The notes: a model not told the origin generated them from the letters alone. DNA of 64,000 nt from Methylobacterium radiodurans (GCF_003173735.1 NZ_CP029551.1:1727501-1791500), one strand, 5' to 3'; shown: positions 42,963 through 51,734, counted from the first letter of the stretch. Numbers and translations: made by a program.

Positions 42963-43283
42963 TCAGGCGAGAGGCTTTTGCTCGTCGCCGAGTTCCTCGA
43001 GGATCGCGCAGACGCGGCGCTCGGCTCCTGCGACGATCCCGAGTTGCGACCAGTCGGGGCGGGCGGCCTCAATCTGGCGCGCCGCAGCTACAATTTCCGT
43101 GTGCAGCAGGGTCACAATCCGTGGTCCCTCGGCCGGCACAGCATCAAGCATCACGGCCGTAACAGACCGAACGACAGCCTCAAGAAGGTCGAACGCAATC
43201 TCCGACTCAGCGATCTGCGGATCGATGTCAGCATCCAGCTCCGAAAACTTAAGCCGCCTGGCTTGAGGCATCATTTCCACCAT
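42963..43283 (-). CDS. hypothetical protein
   Basis: ATG 43283 gives 106 residues (VEMMPQARRLKFSELDADID, then PQIAESEIAFDLLEAVVRSV). Helical, acidic. No family recognised. It converges on the HNH gene. Confidence 0.5.
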   Translation of the reverse strand: MVEMMPQARRLKFSELDADIDPQIAESEIAFDLLEAVVRSVTAVMLDAVPAEGPRIVTLLHTEIVAAARQIEAARPDWSQLGIVAGAERRVCAILEELGDEQKPLA

Positions 43284-43501
43284 GATCGTCCGCTTTCGTA
43301 CATTATCAAGACAATCAGGGGTGGGCGGCAGGGCTCCTGCATCAAAACCGCACACCTTCAACGGTTGGAACTACCGGGTCAGGCCGGACGCGCCTGCGCA
43401 TACCGGCTTCGGCCTCGGCGCTCAGCGGTTCGCACCCCGCCAGGCTCTCAACACTCCGCTTCGCACGCTCGTCTCACCCCCTGCAGCACGGAGCTGCCCG
43501 C

Positions 43502-44041
43502 GTGAACGGTGTCTCTCACTGCCTCGTGCGCATCCCCGACCTCACGCCCGTGACGCTCGCCACCTTCCTGGCCGAGCATGCCGTGACCGACGCCCACGGC
43601 CGGGACATCGCGCTCGACCTCCTGACGCACGGCGCGAAGGTCTCCGTCACGCTCAACGACGGCCGCACCGTCATCCTGGAGCGTCAGGGCTTCTTCGTCG
43701 TCGGCACGGCGCTCCCGGAAGACTGCCACGAGCGCGAGGCGTGTCTCTCCGCGATCGGCCATGTCATGGCGGGCCACTTCATCCCCGGCGGTTCGGTCGA
43801 TGTCTGGCTCGCGCCGGTCTCGACCTTCGTGCTGCTCGGTCTGATGGGCCGGCCCTGCGGGCAGTGGCGCGAGCTGTTGCTCGCCGAGGTCGGCCGGGCG
43901 CGCGGCGCGACCGCCCGGACCGTGCTGGAGGCCTACCCGCTCGACGCGAATGGCGGACGCGCAAACATGGACGCGTGCCGGTCTGGGTCGCGCCGGCCGA
44001 GGCGCGACGGCAGGGTTTCACGCCCGCGACCGTGCAACTGA
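43502..44041 (+). CDS. hypothetical protein upstream of the recombinase
   Basis: GTG 43502 gives up to 179 residues. Residues 1-155 (NGVSHCLVRIPDLTPVTLAT, later GGSVDVWLAPVSTFVLLGLM) look coding; the last 25 (SGSRRPRRDGRVSRPRPC) lie over the recombinase in another frame and are probably not meaningful. No domain recognised. A frameshift joining it to the recombinase is possible. Confidence 0.5.
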   Translation: MNGVSHCLVRIPDLTPVTLATFLAEHAVTDAHGRDIALDLLTHGAKVSVTLNDGRTVILERQGFFVVGTALPEDCHEREACLSAIGHVMAGHFIPGGSVDVWLAPVSTFVLLGLMGRPCGQWRELLLAEVGRARGATARTVLEAYPLDANGGRANMDACRSGSRRPRRDGRVSRPRPCN

Positions 44042-45156
44042 GTTCCGAGGCCTACGCGGTCGAGCCGAACAAGACCGAGCGCGCGGCGCTGGCCTCGACC
44101 TGCCGGCGATTGCAGGCCGAGGCGAAGGAGTGGCTGTCGGGCCAGCACAACCCGCCGAAGGCCCGCTACGACGGCACGCTGAAGTCCCTGATGGACCTCT
44201 ACCAGGTGCACGAGCTGAGCCCGTTCCACGCCATCACGGCCGAGACACGGCGGAGCTACGTTTACAATCTCGGCGTGCTGACGAAGCGGGTCGGCGCCCG
44301 GCGGCTCGATCGGGTGACAGGCGAGGATCTGTTGCGCTGGCACCGCGAGTTCGCGAAGCCGAGCAAGCTAGGGGGCAAGCCGCGGATCCGCTTCGCCCAC
44401 GCCCTGATGACGATGGTTCGGATCGTGCTGAAGTTCGGCAAGGTGCTCAACATCGCCGACGCGCGAGCGCTCCGGTCCGTCATGGACGACATGGAGTTCG
44501 CGACCGCGCCGCAGCGGGAGGCCTTCATCGCTCCGGAGCAGGTCGAGGCTGTGCGCGCCGTCGCGCACAAGCGCGGCCTGCCCTCGATCGCGCTGGCCAC
44601 CGCCCTGATGTTCGAGGCAGTGCTGCGGCAGAAGGACGTCATCGGCGAGTGGGTTGCCGACGCGACTGCCGATCCGGCGGGCGCGCTGACCGACCGGGGG
44701 CGTGTCTGGGGTACGGGTCTGCGCTGGGGGGAACATGTCGATCCGCGCACGCTCATCATGATCAAGCCGACCTCGAAGAGCCGAGGCCGACGCTCGGCCG
44801 AGCACGATCTCAGTCTCATGCCCATGGTGGTGGCCGAGCTGGCGCACGTGCCCGCGCTGAAGCGCATCGGCCCGATGATCGTCTGCGAGACGACGGGCCG
44901 GCCCTGGCGCGCCCGCCACTTCCGCGAGATCTGGCGCGAGTGCGCACGCGAGGCCGGCGTGCCGGATGAGGTGTGGTGCATGGACGCCCGCGCAGGCGGC
45001 ATCACCGAAGGGTCGGACGCGGGGGCGGACATCGCGCATCTCAGCAAGACCGCAACGCACACCAACACGGTGACGACGAGCCGCTACAACCGGGATGCCC
45101 TGTCGAAGTCCAGAAAGGTGGCTGAGCTGCGAGTTCTGAGCAGGAGGGCGAGATGA
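43975..45156 (+). CDS. divergent tyrosine recombinase (integrase of element 2)
   Basis: The best start codon is GTG 43975 (PVWVAPAEARRQGFTPATVQ), 393 residues. A helical core-binding part (TAETRRSYVYNLGVLTKRVG) is followed by a catalytic region with the Box I Arg in MFEAVLRQKDVIGEW, Lys in TSKSRGRRSAEHD and the end ARAGGITEGSDAGADIAHLS, ATHTNTVTTSRYNRD. The Tyr in SRYNRD fits the nucleophile and the His in THTN the preceding histidine. The usual HxxR box is replaced by MDAR, a divergence seen in some phage-like integrases. It stops inside the next start (ATGA) and lies 600 bp from the tRNA target. Confidence 0.75.
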   Translation: MPVWVAPAEARRQGFTPATVQLSSEAYAVEPNKTERAALASTCRRLQAEAKEWLSGQHNPPKARYDGTLKSLMDLYQVHELSPFHAITAETRRSYVYNLGVLTKRVGARRLDRVTGEDLLRWHREFAKPSKLGGKPRIRFAHALMTMVRIVLKFGKVLNIADARALRSVMDDMEFATAPQREAFIAPEQVEAVRAVAHKRGLPSIALATALMFEAVLRQKDVIGEWVADATADPAGALTDRGRVWGTGLRWGEHVDPRTLIMIKPTSKSRGRRSAEHDLSLMPMVVAELAHVPALKRIGPMIVCETTGRPWRARHFREIWRECAREAGVPDEVWCMDARAGGITEGSDAGADIAHLSKTATHTNTVTTSRYNRDALSKSRKVAELRVLSRRAR

Positions 45157-45635
45157 GGGAAACTCTCAATCTGGAGTGGCGCCAGCGGAAAGCTGGTGTC
45201 GTCGCCTACTGGGTGTGCCCGCGGGCCAAAGCCGCCCAAGGCTTCACGCCCCGAACCGTCCAGCTGTGGTCAGGTCTCGACAAGGCCTCCGCCGATCTCG
45301 AAACGATCCGGACGCGATGCCTCGTGCTGCAGGCCGAGCTTCTCGACTGGATGAAACGAAGGGAGAGCCGGCGCGGTCTTGGGAGCAAACGGCTTGGAAT
45401 CATCTACTTTATCAGGTCGGCCGACCTCGTGAAGATCGGCTTCACGAACAATCTCAAGCGCCGGCTCGAAGCGTTCACCACCGCAACCCCGCAGGGCTAT
45501 GAGGTCATCGGCCACGTGTCCGGAACGGCCCTCGACGAGCGGTTGTGGCACGCGCGCTTCAAGAAGCTGAGGGTGCGGGGCGAGTGGTTCCGCTACACGG
45601 ACGGCCTAGCCGCCGCGATCCAATCGGCCGCGTAG
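45153..45635 (+). CDS. recombinase N-domain fused to a GIY-YIG/MUG113-type nuclease domain
   Basis: ATG 45153 overlaps the recombinase stop. Of 160 residues, the first 65 (NLEWRQRKAGVVAYWVCPRA, then GFTPRTVQL) resemble the recombinase N-terminus (EWRTRKHGRVPVWVAPAEAR, GFTPATVQL). The rest, IIYFIRSADLVKIGFTNNLK, RRLEAFTTATPQGYEVIGHV and RLWHARFKKLRVRGEWFRYT, is a MUG113/T5orf172 domain of the GIY-YIG nuclease superfamily. I infer a DNA-cutting or regulatory partner of the recombinase that uses the same DNA-binding module. Confidence 0.75.
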   Translation: MRETLNLEWRQRKAGVVAYWVCPRAKAAQGFTPRTVQLWSGLDKASADLETIRTRCLVLQAELLDWMKRRESRRGLGSKRLGIIYFIRSADLVKIGFTNNLKRRLEAFTTATPQGYEVIGHVSGTALDERLWHARFKKLRVRGEWFRYTDGLAAAIQSAA

Positions 45636-45655
45636 AACACGCGCCGAACAACGCG

Positions 45656-45685
45656 TTCCAACGCTTTCTCCAACGGATTCCAATG
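45656..45685 (+). repeat. phased TCCAAYG repeats inside the right end of element 2
   Basis: TTCCAACGC at 45656, CTCCAACGG at 45668 and TTCCAATG at 45678 are spaced 12 and 10 bp. The inverted form GCGTTGGAA occurs at 22719-22727 inside the left end. Candidate arm sites for the element 2 recombinase. Confidence 0.5.
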
Positions 45686-45730
45686 TTTTTGGCTGTGTCT
45701 TCCTAACCGATTGTTTCGATTAGAGATATT

Positions 45731-45806
<76 letters not shown>

Positions 45807-45870
45807 GATCGCTTCTCAGCGATGGCGAGGCGGCCACCAAGTCCGCCGTCGATGGAGGGGCTGATATCAA

Positions 45871-45908
45871 GCGGCCCGGGGGCTGTCCACCCCCGGGCCG
45901 CAGGTTTT
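45871..45908. terminator. strong stem-loop between tRNA-Lys and leuA
   Basis: A 12-bp perfect stem (GCGGCCCGGGGG with its complement, 7-base loop CTGTCCA) is followed by a T-run on the plus strand. It lies downstream of leuA, and on the plus strand it would stop transcripts leaving the island. Confidence 0.8.
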
Positions 45909-45952
45909 TCCGGAAATGTGTGCACCGCGGTCGGCTCGGGGTCGGATCGCGG

Positions 45953-47506
45953 TCAGATCGCCTGTGCGTGCAGCCGCCGGGCCGCCGCCGAGAGCTTGTT
46001 CAGGGCCGAGAGATAGGCCTTGGCCGAGGCCACCAGCGTGTCCGGGTCGGCGCCGCGCGCCGTGACGCTGCGCTCGCCGTCCTTCAGCCGCACCGAGACC
46101 TCGGCCTGCGCGTCCGTGCCCTCGGTCACGGCGTGGACCTGATAGAGTTCCAGCACCGCCTCGTGCGGGACGAGGGCGTGGATGGCGTTGAACACCGCGT
46201 CCACCGGCCCGTTGCCGTCGGCCTCCTCCGTCACGGTGCGCCCGTCGACCATGATCTTCAGCGTGGCGCGCTGCGGGCCGTGCGTGCCGGCGATCACCGA
46301 GAGCGAGACGAGGCGGATGCGGTCGTGGGCCGTGGCGAGGTTCTCGTCCACCAGCGCCTCGATGTCCTCGTCGTAGACGTGCTTCTTGCGGTCGGCCAAG
46401 GCCTTGAAGCGCTCGAACACGTCTTGGAACTGGTTGTCGGTCAGGTGCAGGCCGAGTTCGCCGAGCTTCGAGCGGAAGGCGGCGCGGCCCGAATGCTTGC
46501 CCATCACCAGCGAGGTCTTGGCGAGGCCGACCGAGGCCGGGGTCATGATCTCGTAGGTCTCGGCGTTCTTGAGCATGCCGTCCTGGTGGATGCCGCTCTC
46601 GTGCGCGAAGGCGTTGCGGCCGACGATCGCCTTGTTGAACTGCACGGGGAAGTTCGTGGCGTGGCTCACCAGCTTCGAGGCGCGGGTCAGGAGCGTGGAC
46701 TCGATGCCGGTCTCGAAGGGCATCACGTCGCCGCGGGTGCGGATCGCCATGACGACCTCCTCCAGCGCCGCGTTGCCGGCCCGCTCGCCGATGCCGTTGA
46801 TGGTGCACTCGATCTGCCGCGCGCCGCCCTCCAGGCCCGCGAGCGTGTTGGCCACGGCGAGCCCCAGGTCGTTGTGGCAATGGACTGAGAAGACCGCCTT
46901 GTCGGCGTTCGGCACGCGCTCGCGCACGGCGGCGAACATGGCGCGGTACTCGGACGGCGTGGCGTAGCCCACCGTGTCCGGCAGGTTGATCGTGGTGGCG
47001 CCGGCCTTGATCGCCGCCTCAACGCAGCGGCACAGGTAGTCGATCCCGGTGCGGGTCGCGTCCATGGCCGACCACTCGACGTCGTCGACGAGGTCGCGGG
47101 CCTGCGCCACCGTCTTCAGGATGATCTCGACGACCTCGTCCTCGCTCTTGCGCATCTGGTGGGCGAGGTGGATCGGCGAGGTCGAGACGAAGGTGTGGAT
47201 CCGGCCGGCTCGCGCGTGGCGCACCGCCTCGCCGGCCCGGGCGATGTCGGCGGGGATGGCGCGGGCGAGGCCCGCGATCACCGCGCGCTTGGAGCGCCGG
47301 GCGATCTCGGCGACCGCCTCGAAATCGCCGTTCGAGGCGATCGGGAAGCCGGCCTCGATGATGTCGACGCCCATCGTGTCGAGGAGCTCGGCCACCGCCA
47401 GCTTCTCGTCGAGCGTCATGGTGGCGCCGGGGCACTGCTCACCGTCGCGCAGGGTGGTGTCGAAGATGAGGACGCGGTCGCGGGCGCCGGAGGTGGTCGT
47501 GGTCAT
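45953..47506 (-). CDS. leuA: 2-isopropylmalate synthase
   Basis: ATG 47506 gives 517 residues. The catalytic TIM barrel starts VLIFDTTLRDGEQCPGATMT; VFSVHCHNDLGLAVANTLAG carries the metal-binding HxH and NGIGERAGNAALEEVVMAI follows. HESGIHQDGMLKNAETYEIM and GKHSGRAAFRSKLGELGL identify the subdomains of LeuA, and the C-terminal part (residues about 390-517) is the leucine-binding regulatory domain. It condenses acetyl-CoA with 2-oxoisovalerate, the first committed step to leucine. A candidate attenuator lies upstream. Confidence 0.95.
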   Translation of the reverse strand: MTTTTSGARDRVLIFDTTLRDGEQCPGATMTLDEKLAVAELLDTMGVDIIEAGFPIASNGDFEAVAEIARRSKRAVIAGLARAIPADIARAGEAVRHARAGRIHTFVSTSPIHLAHQMRKSEDEVVEIILKTVAQARDLVDDVEWSAMDATRTGIDYLCRCVEAAIKAGATTINLPDTVGYATPSEYRAMFAAVRERVPNADKAVFSVHCHNDLGLAVANTLAGLEGGARQIECTINGIGERAGNAALEEVVMAIRTRGDVMPFETGIESTLLTRASKLVSHATNFPVQFNKAIVGRNAFAHESGIHQDGMLKNAETYEIMTPASVGLAKTSLVMGKHSGRAAFRSKLGELGLHLTDNQFQDVFERFKALADRKKHVYDEDIEALVDENLATAHDRIRLVSLSVIAGTHGPQRATLKIMVDGRTVTEEADGNGPVDAVFNAIHALVPHEAVLELYQVHAVTEGTDAQAEVSVRLKDGERSVTARGADPDTLVASAKAYLSALNKLSAAARRLHAQAI

Positions 47507-47590
47507 GGAGAATCTACCCTGTCGCGGGCCGCCCGCCGCGCCGTGCGGTCGAGAGCGGCCGAAGCCTGAACGGAGGAGGCGTCGTGCGAT

Positions 47591-47726
47591 CCCCTGAGAG
47601 CCCAGGCGCGCGCCCGGACGGCCCTCAGGGGCGGGTAAGGAGAAGGCTGGCGAGAAGCGCGCGCGCGCGAACGACCGCCGTGGCGGCCCGCCCGATCCCG
47701 TACGCTGCTGAGCCGGCTCCGGCCAA
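47591..47726 (-). promoter_or_regulatory. candidate leucine leader peptide and attenuator of leuA
   Basis: In the 404-bp gap upstream of leuA a 33-codon ORF starts at TTG 47726 after GAGAGAGG and ends at 47625 with LLASLLLTRP: five Leu codons in seven (CTT CTC GCC AGC CTT CTC CTT). Its stop codon lies inside a stem formed by CCCCTGAG and CTCAGGGG (47591-47631). This is the usual layout of amino-acid attenuation. The non-ATG start and lack of a clear T-run leave doubt. Two more hairpins at about 47822-47866 follow slyX. Confidence 0.5.
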
Positions 47727-47910
47727 GGCTCGCCTCTCTCCGCATCGCGGCCCGACGGGCCGCCCACAATCAGCCGGCACAGGTATCCGCTGCGCGCCCA
47801 CAAGGCAAGCGAGTCCCGGTTTCGAAAGGTCCGGGACCTTTCGCGGGTGCAGGGCGGAGCCCTGCGGAAGCTTCGGGAGATCGGCCGGGGCCCGCGAGCG
47901 TTCCGCAGTC

Positions 47911-48114
47911 TCAGTAATGCGGCGGGGGCGGCTCCGGCCCACGGGGCACGCGCTCGGCCACGGTCTCCACCTGCTCGTGCAGGGCGGCGACCTGCCGGGT
48001 GAGGCGGTCGATCAGGCGCCACTGCTCGGTGACGACGCGGTTCAGGTCCTCGATCGTGGCGTCCTGCTCGCTCAGGCGCATCTCGAGGCGGGTGAGGCGG
48101 GCCTCGTCGCTCAT
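47911..48114 (-). CDS. slyX: SlyX family protein
   Basis: ATG 48114 gives 67 residues: SDEARLTRLEMRLSEQDATI, then EDLNRVVTEQWRLIDRLTRQ, a continuous coiled coil, and the C-terminal PPPPHY that is the hallmark of SlyX. The molecular role of SlyX is unknown. Confidence 0.92.
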   Translation of the reverse strand: MSDEARLTRLEMRLSEQDATIEDLNRVVTEQWRLIDRLTRQVAALHEQVETVAERVPRGPEPPPPHY

Positions 48115-48143
48115 GCAGTCTCCGGGTTTCGTGCCCGGGTCTA

Positions 48144-49286
48144 TCACGCCGCGCGGGGCAGGGGAGCGGCCACCACGCGGTCGCGGCCGGCGCGCTTGGC
48201 CGCGTAGAGGGCGTTGTCGGCCCGGCGCATCAGCGTGTCGAAGGCCCCGCCCGCCGCCCGCGCGACGCCGGCGCTGACGGCGAGGCGCAACTCGGGCAGT
48301 TCCGGCAGGGCGACCGCCGCGAAGGCGCCGCGCACCCGCTCGGCCCGGGCGAGCACCGCGGCCGGGCCGTCGTCGGCGATCAGGCAGGCGAATTCCTCGC
48401 CGCCGAGCCGGCCGATCACGGCCTCGGGCATGAGCGCGCGGGCGAGCGCGCAGAAGGCGACGAGCACCGCATCCCCCACCGCGTGGCCGTGCGTGTCGTT
48501 GACGGCCTTGAAGTGATCGAGGTCGAACAGCAGCAGGGCGACCGGCTCGCCGCGGGCGAGCCGCGCCTCGGCCTCGGCCACGAAGGCGCGCCGGTTGGCG
48601 ACGCCGGTCAGCCCGTCGGTCGAGGCGGCGATCCGCTGCCGGTGCTCGGCCCGCTCCTTCACCAGGGCGATGAAGCCGAAGGCGATCGCGAGCGTGAACA
48701 GCATGGCGGCGAAGCAGAGGCCTGTCACCCAGCCGGACTGGAGCGGGTTTCGGGTCTCCCGGAAGGGGACCAGCACCGCCGCCGGGATGCGCAGGGCGTA
48801 GCAGGCGGCGTAGGCGGCGAGCACCAGCGCGGTCACGGTGCGCGAGGGCAGGGGTTCGGCGCGCCCCGCCCGGAGGGCGAGGGCGCTGGCCGTGCAGTAG
48901 GCGGCGGCAAGCGCCGAGGCGACGACCACCCGCGCGCCGATCGCGGCGTAGAAGGCGGGCAGGCAGCAGAGCGCGAGCCAGACGAGCGCACCGCCGAAGG
49001 CGAGGAGAGGCCGGAAGCGGCGCCCCTCGAAGGCCTCGACGCCGCTCCAGATCAGGCCGTAGCCGGTGAGGATCGCGGCGTTGGCGAGGACGATCGAGAG
49101 TGAATCCGGGATCAGGCCCCGCAGGGCGAGGCCGGCCGAGCCGAGCGCGCCGAGGAGATGGGCGAGCCCCCAGATCAGCAGGGCCGGGGTCTCTCGCTGC
49201 TGGCGCCACGCGAACAGGAACAGGATGCCGACCATGACGGTCAGCACGAAGGTCACGATCAGCAGGGTCGTGATGTCGAGCTGCAT
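48144..49286 (-). CDS. membrane diguanylate cyclase (GGDEF)
   Basis: ATG 49286 gives 380 residues. Six or more N-terminal membrane helices form a sensor (LLIVTFVLTVMVGILFLFAW and others up to residue 210). The catalytic domain begins DGLTGVANRRAFVAEAEARL, has LLLFDLDHFKAVNDTHGHAV and the active GGEEF loop in IGRLGGEEFACLIADDG. It should make cyclic di-GMP from two GTP. An RxxD inhibitory site was not obvious. The gene is monocistronic by spacing. Confidence 0.9.
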   Translation of the reverse strand: MQLDITTLLIVTFVLTVMVGILFLFAWRQQRETPALLIWGLAHLLGALGSAGLALRGLIPDSLSIVLANAAILTGYGLIWSGVEAFEGRRFRPLLAFGGALVWLALCCLPAFYAAIGARVVVASALAAAYCTASALALRAGRAEPLPSRTVTALVLAAYAACYALRIPAAVLVPFRETRNPLQSGWVTGLCFAAMLFTLAIAFGFIALVKERAEHRQRIAASTDGLTGVANRRAFVAEAEARLARGEPVALLLFDLDHFKAVNDTHGHAVGDAVLVAFCALARALMPEAVIGRLGGEEFACLIADDGPAAVLARAERVRGAFAAVALPELPELRLAVSAGVARAAGGAFDTLMRRADNALYAAKRAGRDRVVAAPLPRAA

Positions 49287-49557
49287 CGCTGGCGGTGCCT
49301 GCTCCCGGAACGACGATCGGTACGCCGGACGACCCGGCCTCGCGGGTCCGCCGCGCCGCACATCCGCACCGAGCCGGACCGACGGCCGCAACCGCTGCAT
49401 CTGCACGGATCACCAATGTAGCCGATCGTACAGCAAAGCTCAGCCGCGATAAAGCGCCGGCCCGTCTCTGCTGCGGGGCTCTCTCCAGCCTGCACTCACT
49501 TGGGTTGAGGACGACTATGCTCCGCGCATGCTTCGTCGTGGCGAGCCGGGCTCAGCG

Positions 49558-51042
49558 TCAGCGCGGGGCGACCGCCCGCACCGTCCAGGTCGCCCAGTAG
49601 ACGGGGCGACCGTAGAGGGCCGAGGCGCGGCTGCCGTCCCGGCGCGGGGCGAGCCGATCCAGCCAGGTGAGGAAGCCGGACTTGGCCGACAGAGAGCCCG
49701 GCAGGTCGAGATTGCCGTAGCGGTCGGTCATCCAGTAATGCGCAACCCGGCCGTAACGCCCGCTGCCGTCGCCGCCGGAGCGCAGGCCCAGATAGGCTGG
49801 CGAGCGCTGGGCCGAGACCGGCTCGGCGAAGAGCTTCAGGGCGCCGAGCGACTCGGGCGAGAGGTCGGTGCTGTACTGCGCGCAGATATCGGGCACCGGG
49901 CCGCCGGGGGCGTTGGCCGGGCGGAGGCAGCTGTAGGAGAGCACCCAGCGGTCCATGCCCTTGGCCCTGGCAGCCCGCACCTGGATGCCGGGCGGCAGCC
50001 CCTCCATCAGGGTGCGGGGCGCGGACCAGACCCGCGGGGCGCCGAGGTCGCGGGCGGTGCGGAGATAGAGCGCGGTGCGTCGCCGCGCCGACGGCTCGCC
50101 GCAATCCTGCGGCATCGCGTCGGTGTAGATGTAGTGGTAGGTCTGGTCGATCACGCTGATCGAGCCGCTGAGACCCTGCGCGTCCAGCCGCTCCGAGGCG
50201 CAGTTGCCGACGACCGGGCGGCCGGTCTCGTCGATCACGGCCGAGGGGATGGCGGCCGTGCCCGCGTCGGATCCGCGGCGCCTGTCCTGCCCCGCGCCGA
50301 AGGGCGTCCAGACGACGCCGGAGCCGTCGGGGCCGCGGCCACGGATCTCGAAGCTCTCGAAATCGGTGGTGCGCGCCTGGATCTGCACCCGCCGCGCCGC
50401 GTCGCCGCTGCCGACCGTCGAGATCAGGAAGACGTGGTGATAGGCCTCGCCCGCCCAGTCGCGGCCGGCCACCGCGATCGGGTTGCGGGCCGCGACGCCG
50501 AACTCGGTCTCGGGCTCGTCCGCCGTCTCGCGCCCGCGCCGGCCCCGCCGGGCGGCGGGCCGGGGCGGCTCGGGCTGCGCCTCCCACAGGCGGGGCTCGG
50601 CCGGCGGCATCGTCGTGGCGAGTTGGTCGAGGCCGCGGCCCGCGTGCACGGCGCCGGAATCCATCGGATCGGTGGCCCGCCGCTCCGCGCAGGCCTCGCG
50701 CCCGCGGCGGGCCGCAGGGGGCGTCTCGCCGTGGTAGATCACCTGCAGGGGCCCGGCGGCGCTGCCGCTGGCGAGGCGCAGGACCTGCACGCCGCGGGCG
50801 AAGGCGCAGGCCGGCGGTGCCCAGAAGACGCCCTCCGCTTCGGACCCGTCCCGGCAGATCTCCAGCGCCCCGCCGCCGGTGCGGAAGCAGGCCGGGGCCG
50901 AACCCTCGGCCGTCTGCGCCAGCGCGGGCGCGCCCGTCCCGAGGAGCAGGGCGATTGCGAGGCGCACGCCGTGATGCCGCGCCGACGGGCCGCCAGGCCT
51001 GCCCGTCCGATGAATCGTGATCTCTGTTGTCGATGCGCTCAT
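49558..51042 (-). CDS. secreted protein of unknown function
   Basis: ATG 51042 gives 494 residues. A hydrophobic segment (VRLAIALLLGTGAPALA) ending in ALA-Q near residue 43 suggests export. The body has repeated beta-type segments with aromatic residues: AYHHVFLISTVGSGDAARRV, TYHYIYTDAMPQDCGEPSAR and VWSAPRTLMEGLPPGIQVRA, with several cysteines. The spacing of blades and phrases like YHYIYTD and WVLSYSC recall five-bladed beta-propeller (GH43/GH68-like) proteins, but no catalytic signature is secure. Confidence 0.55.
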   Translation of the reverse strand: MSASTTEITIHRTGRPGGPSARHHGVRLAIALLLGTGAPALAQTAEGSAPACFRTGGGALEICRDGSEAEGVFWAPPACAFARGVQVLRLASGSAAGPLQVIYHGETPPAARRGREACAERRATDPMDSGAVHAGRGLDQLATTMPPAEPRLWEAQPEPPRPAARRGRRGRETADEPETEFGVAARNPIAVAGRDWAGEAYHHVFLISTVGSGDAARRVQIQARTTDFESFEIRGRGPDGSGVVWTPFGAGQDRRRGSDAGTAAIPSAVIDETGRPVVGNCASERLDAQGLSGSISVIDQTYHYIYTDAMPQDCGEPSARRRTALYLRTARDLGAPRVWSAPRTLMEGLPPGIQVRAARAKGMDRWVLSYSCLRPANAPGGPVPDICAQYSTDLSPESLGALKLFAEPVSAQRSPAYLGLRSGGDGSGRYGRVAHYWMTDRYGNLDLPGSLSAKSGFLTWLDRLAPRRDGSRASALYGRPVYWATWTVRAVAPR

Positions 51043-51272
51043 CCTGCCGCCGTCACTCCGCGCCGCCGCGTCCCGATCGCGGGGGCGGCCCTCTAACGAT
51101 CCGCACCGGCATCGCGATCCGCAGAGCTTGTGGACGCGCCGCAGGGCGCCCGGAAGCCCGGCAGAGCACGCAGCCCCGGCGGCCCGGCTCGCCCGGCCGC
51201 GCGAACCGGGCCGCCCCTCGCAAGTTGTCGCTGGTCAGTAGGGCCGCGCGGCCCGCCGCATCGGAGTGCTCA

Positions 51273-51671
51273 ATGGATATCGCCGTCGACAAGGTCAGCG
51301 AGATGATCGTGCGCCTGAGGGCCGTCGAGGTGAAGGAGGGGCCGACCGACCCGGATTCGGGCTCGAACGCGATCGACGACGGCGCCACCGACGTGCTGGT
51401 CGGCGGCACCGACGACCAGACCGAGCGGGAGATCCGCGACGTGTTGGCCGGCCTCAACGACGACGAGCGGGCCGACCTCCTGGCCCTGCTCTATGTCGGC
51501 CGCGGCGACATGGAACCGGAGGAGTGGGCCGACGCGGTGCGCTTCGCCCGCGACCGCGAGGCCGCAGGGGAGGGCGCCGCGCGCGAACTGCTCGGCGTTC
51601 CGAACGCCAGCGACCTGCTGTCCGAGGGGCTCGACCGGCTGGGGATCGCCCAGGATTTGCCGGAGGATTGA
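51273..51671 (+). CDS. DUF3775 protein
   Basis: ATG 51273 gives 132 residues: DIAVDKVSEMIVRLRAVEVK, then REIRDVLAGLNDDERADLLA and LYVGRGDMEPEEWADAVRFA, matching the conserved core of DUF3775 proteins of alphaproteobacteria. Acidic, soluble, function unknown. The last six codons with the stop are repeated in tandem after the gene. Confidence 0.85.
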   Translation: MDIAVDKVSEMIVRLRAVEVKEGPTDPDSGSNAIDDGATDVLVGGTDDQTEREIRDVLAGLNDDERADLLALLYVGRGDMEPEEWADAVRFARDREAAGEGAARELLGVPNASDLLSEGLDRLGIAQDLPED

Positions 51672-51689
51672 GACCTGCCGGAGGGTTGA
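51654..51689 (+). repeat. 18-bp tandem repeat containing the stop codon
   Basis: The unit coding Asp-Leu-Pro-Glu-Asp-stop (51654-51671) is followed in frame by a near copy coding Asp-Leu-Pro-Glu-Gly-stop (51672-51689). This mirrors the stop-containing repeat after the gene at 45-539. Confidence 0.8.
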
Positions 51690-51734
51690 GGCTCTCGGAC
51701 GGATCCGGTCGCGCGGGCAGGAGGCCGGCCTTCC

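Noticed and set aside
47503..47769. ATG-started 88-codon ORF covering the leuA leader region
   Set aside because: Arg/Ser/Pro-rich shadow-like composition; the alternative frame with a Leu-rich end is the more meaningful signal.
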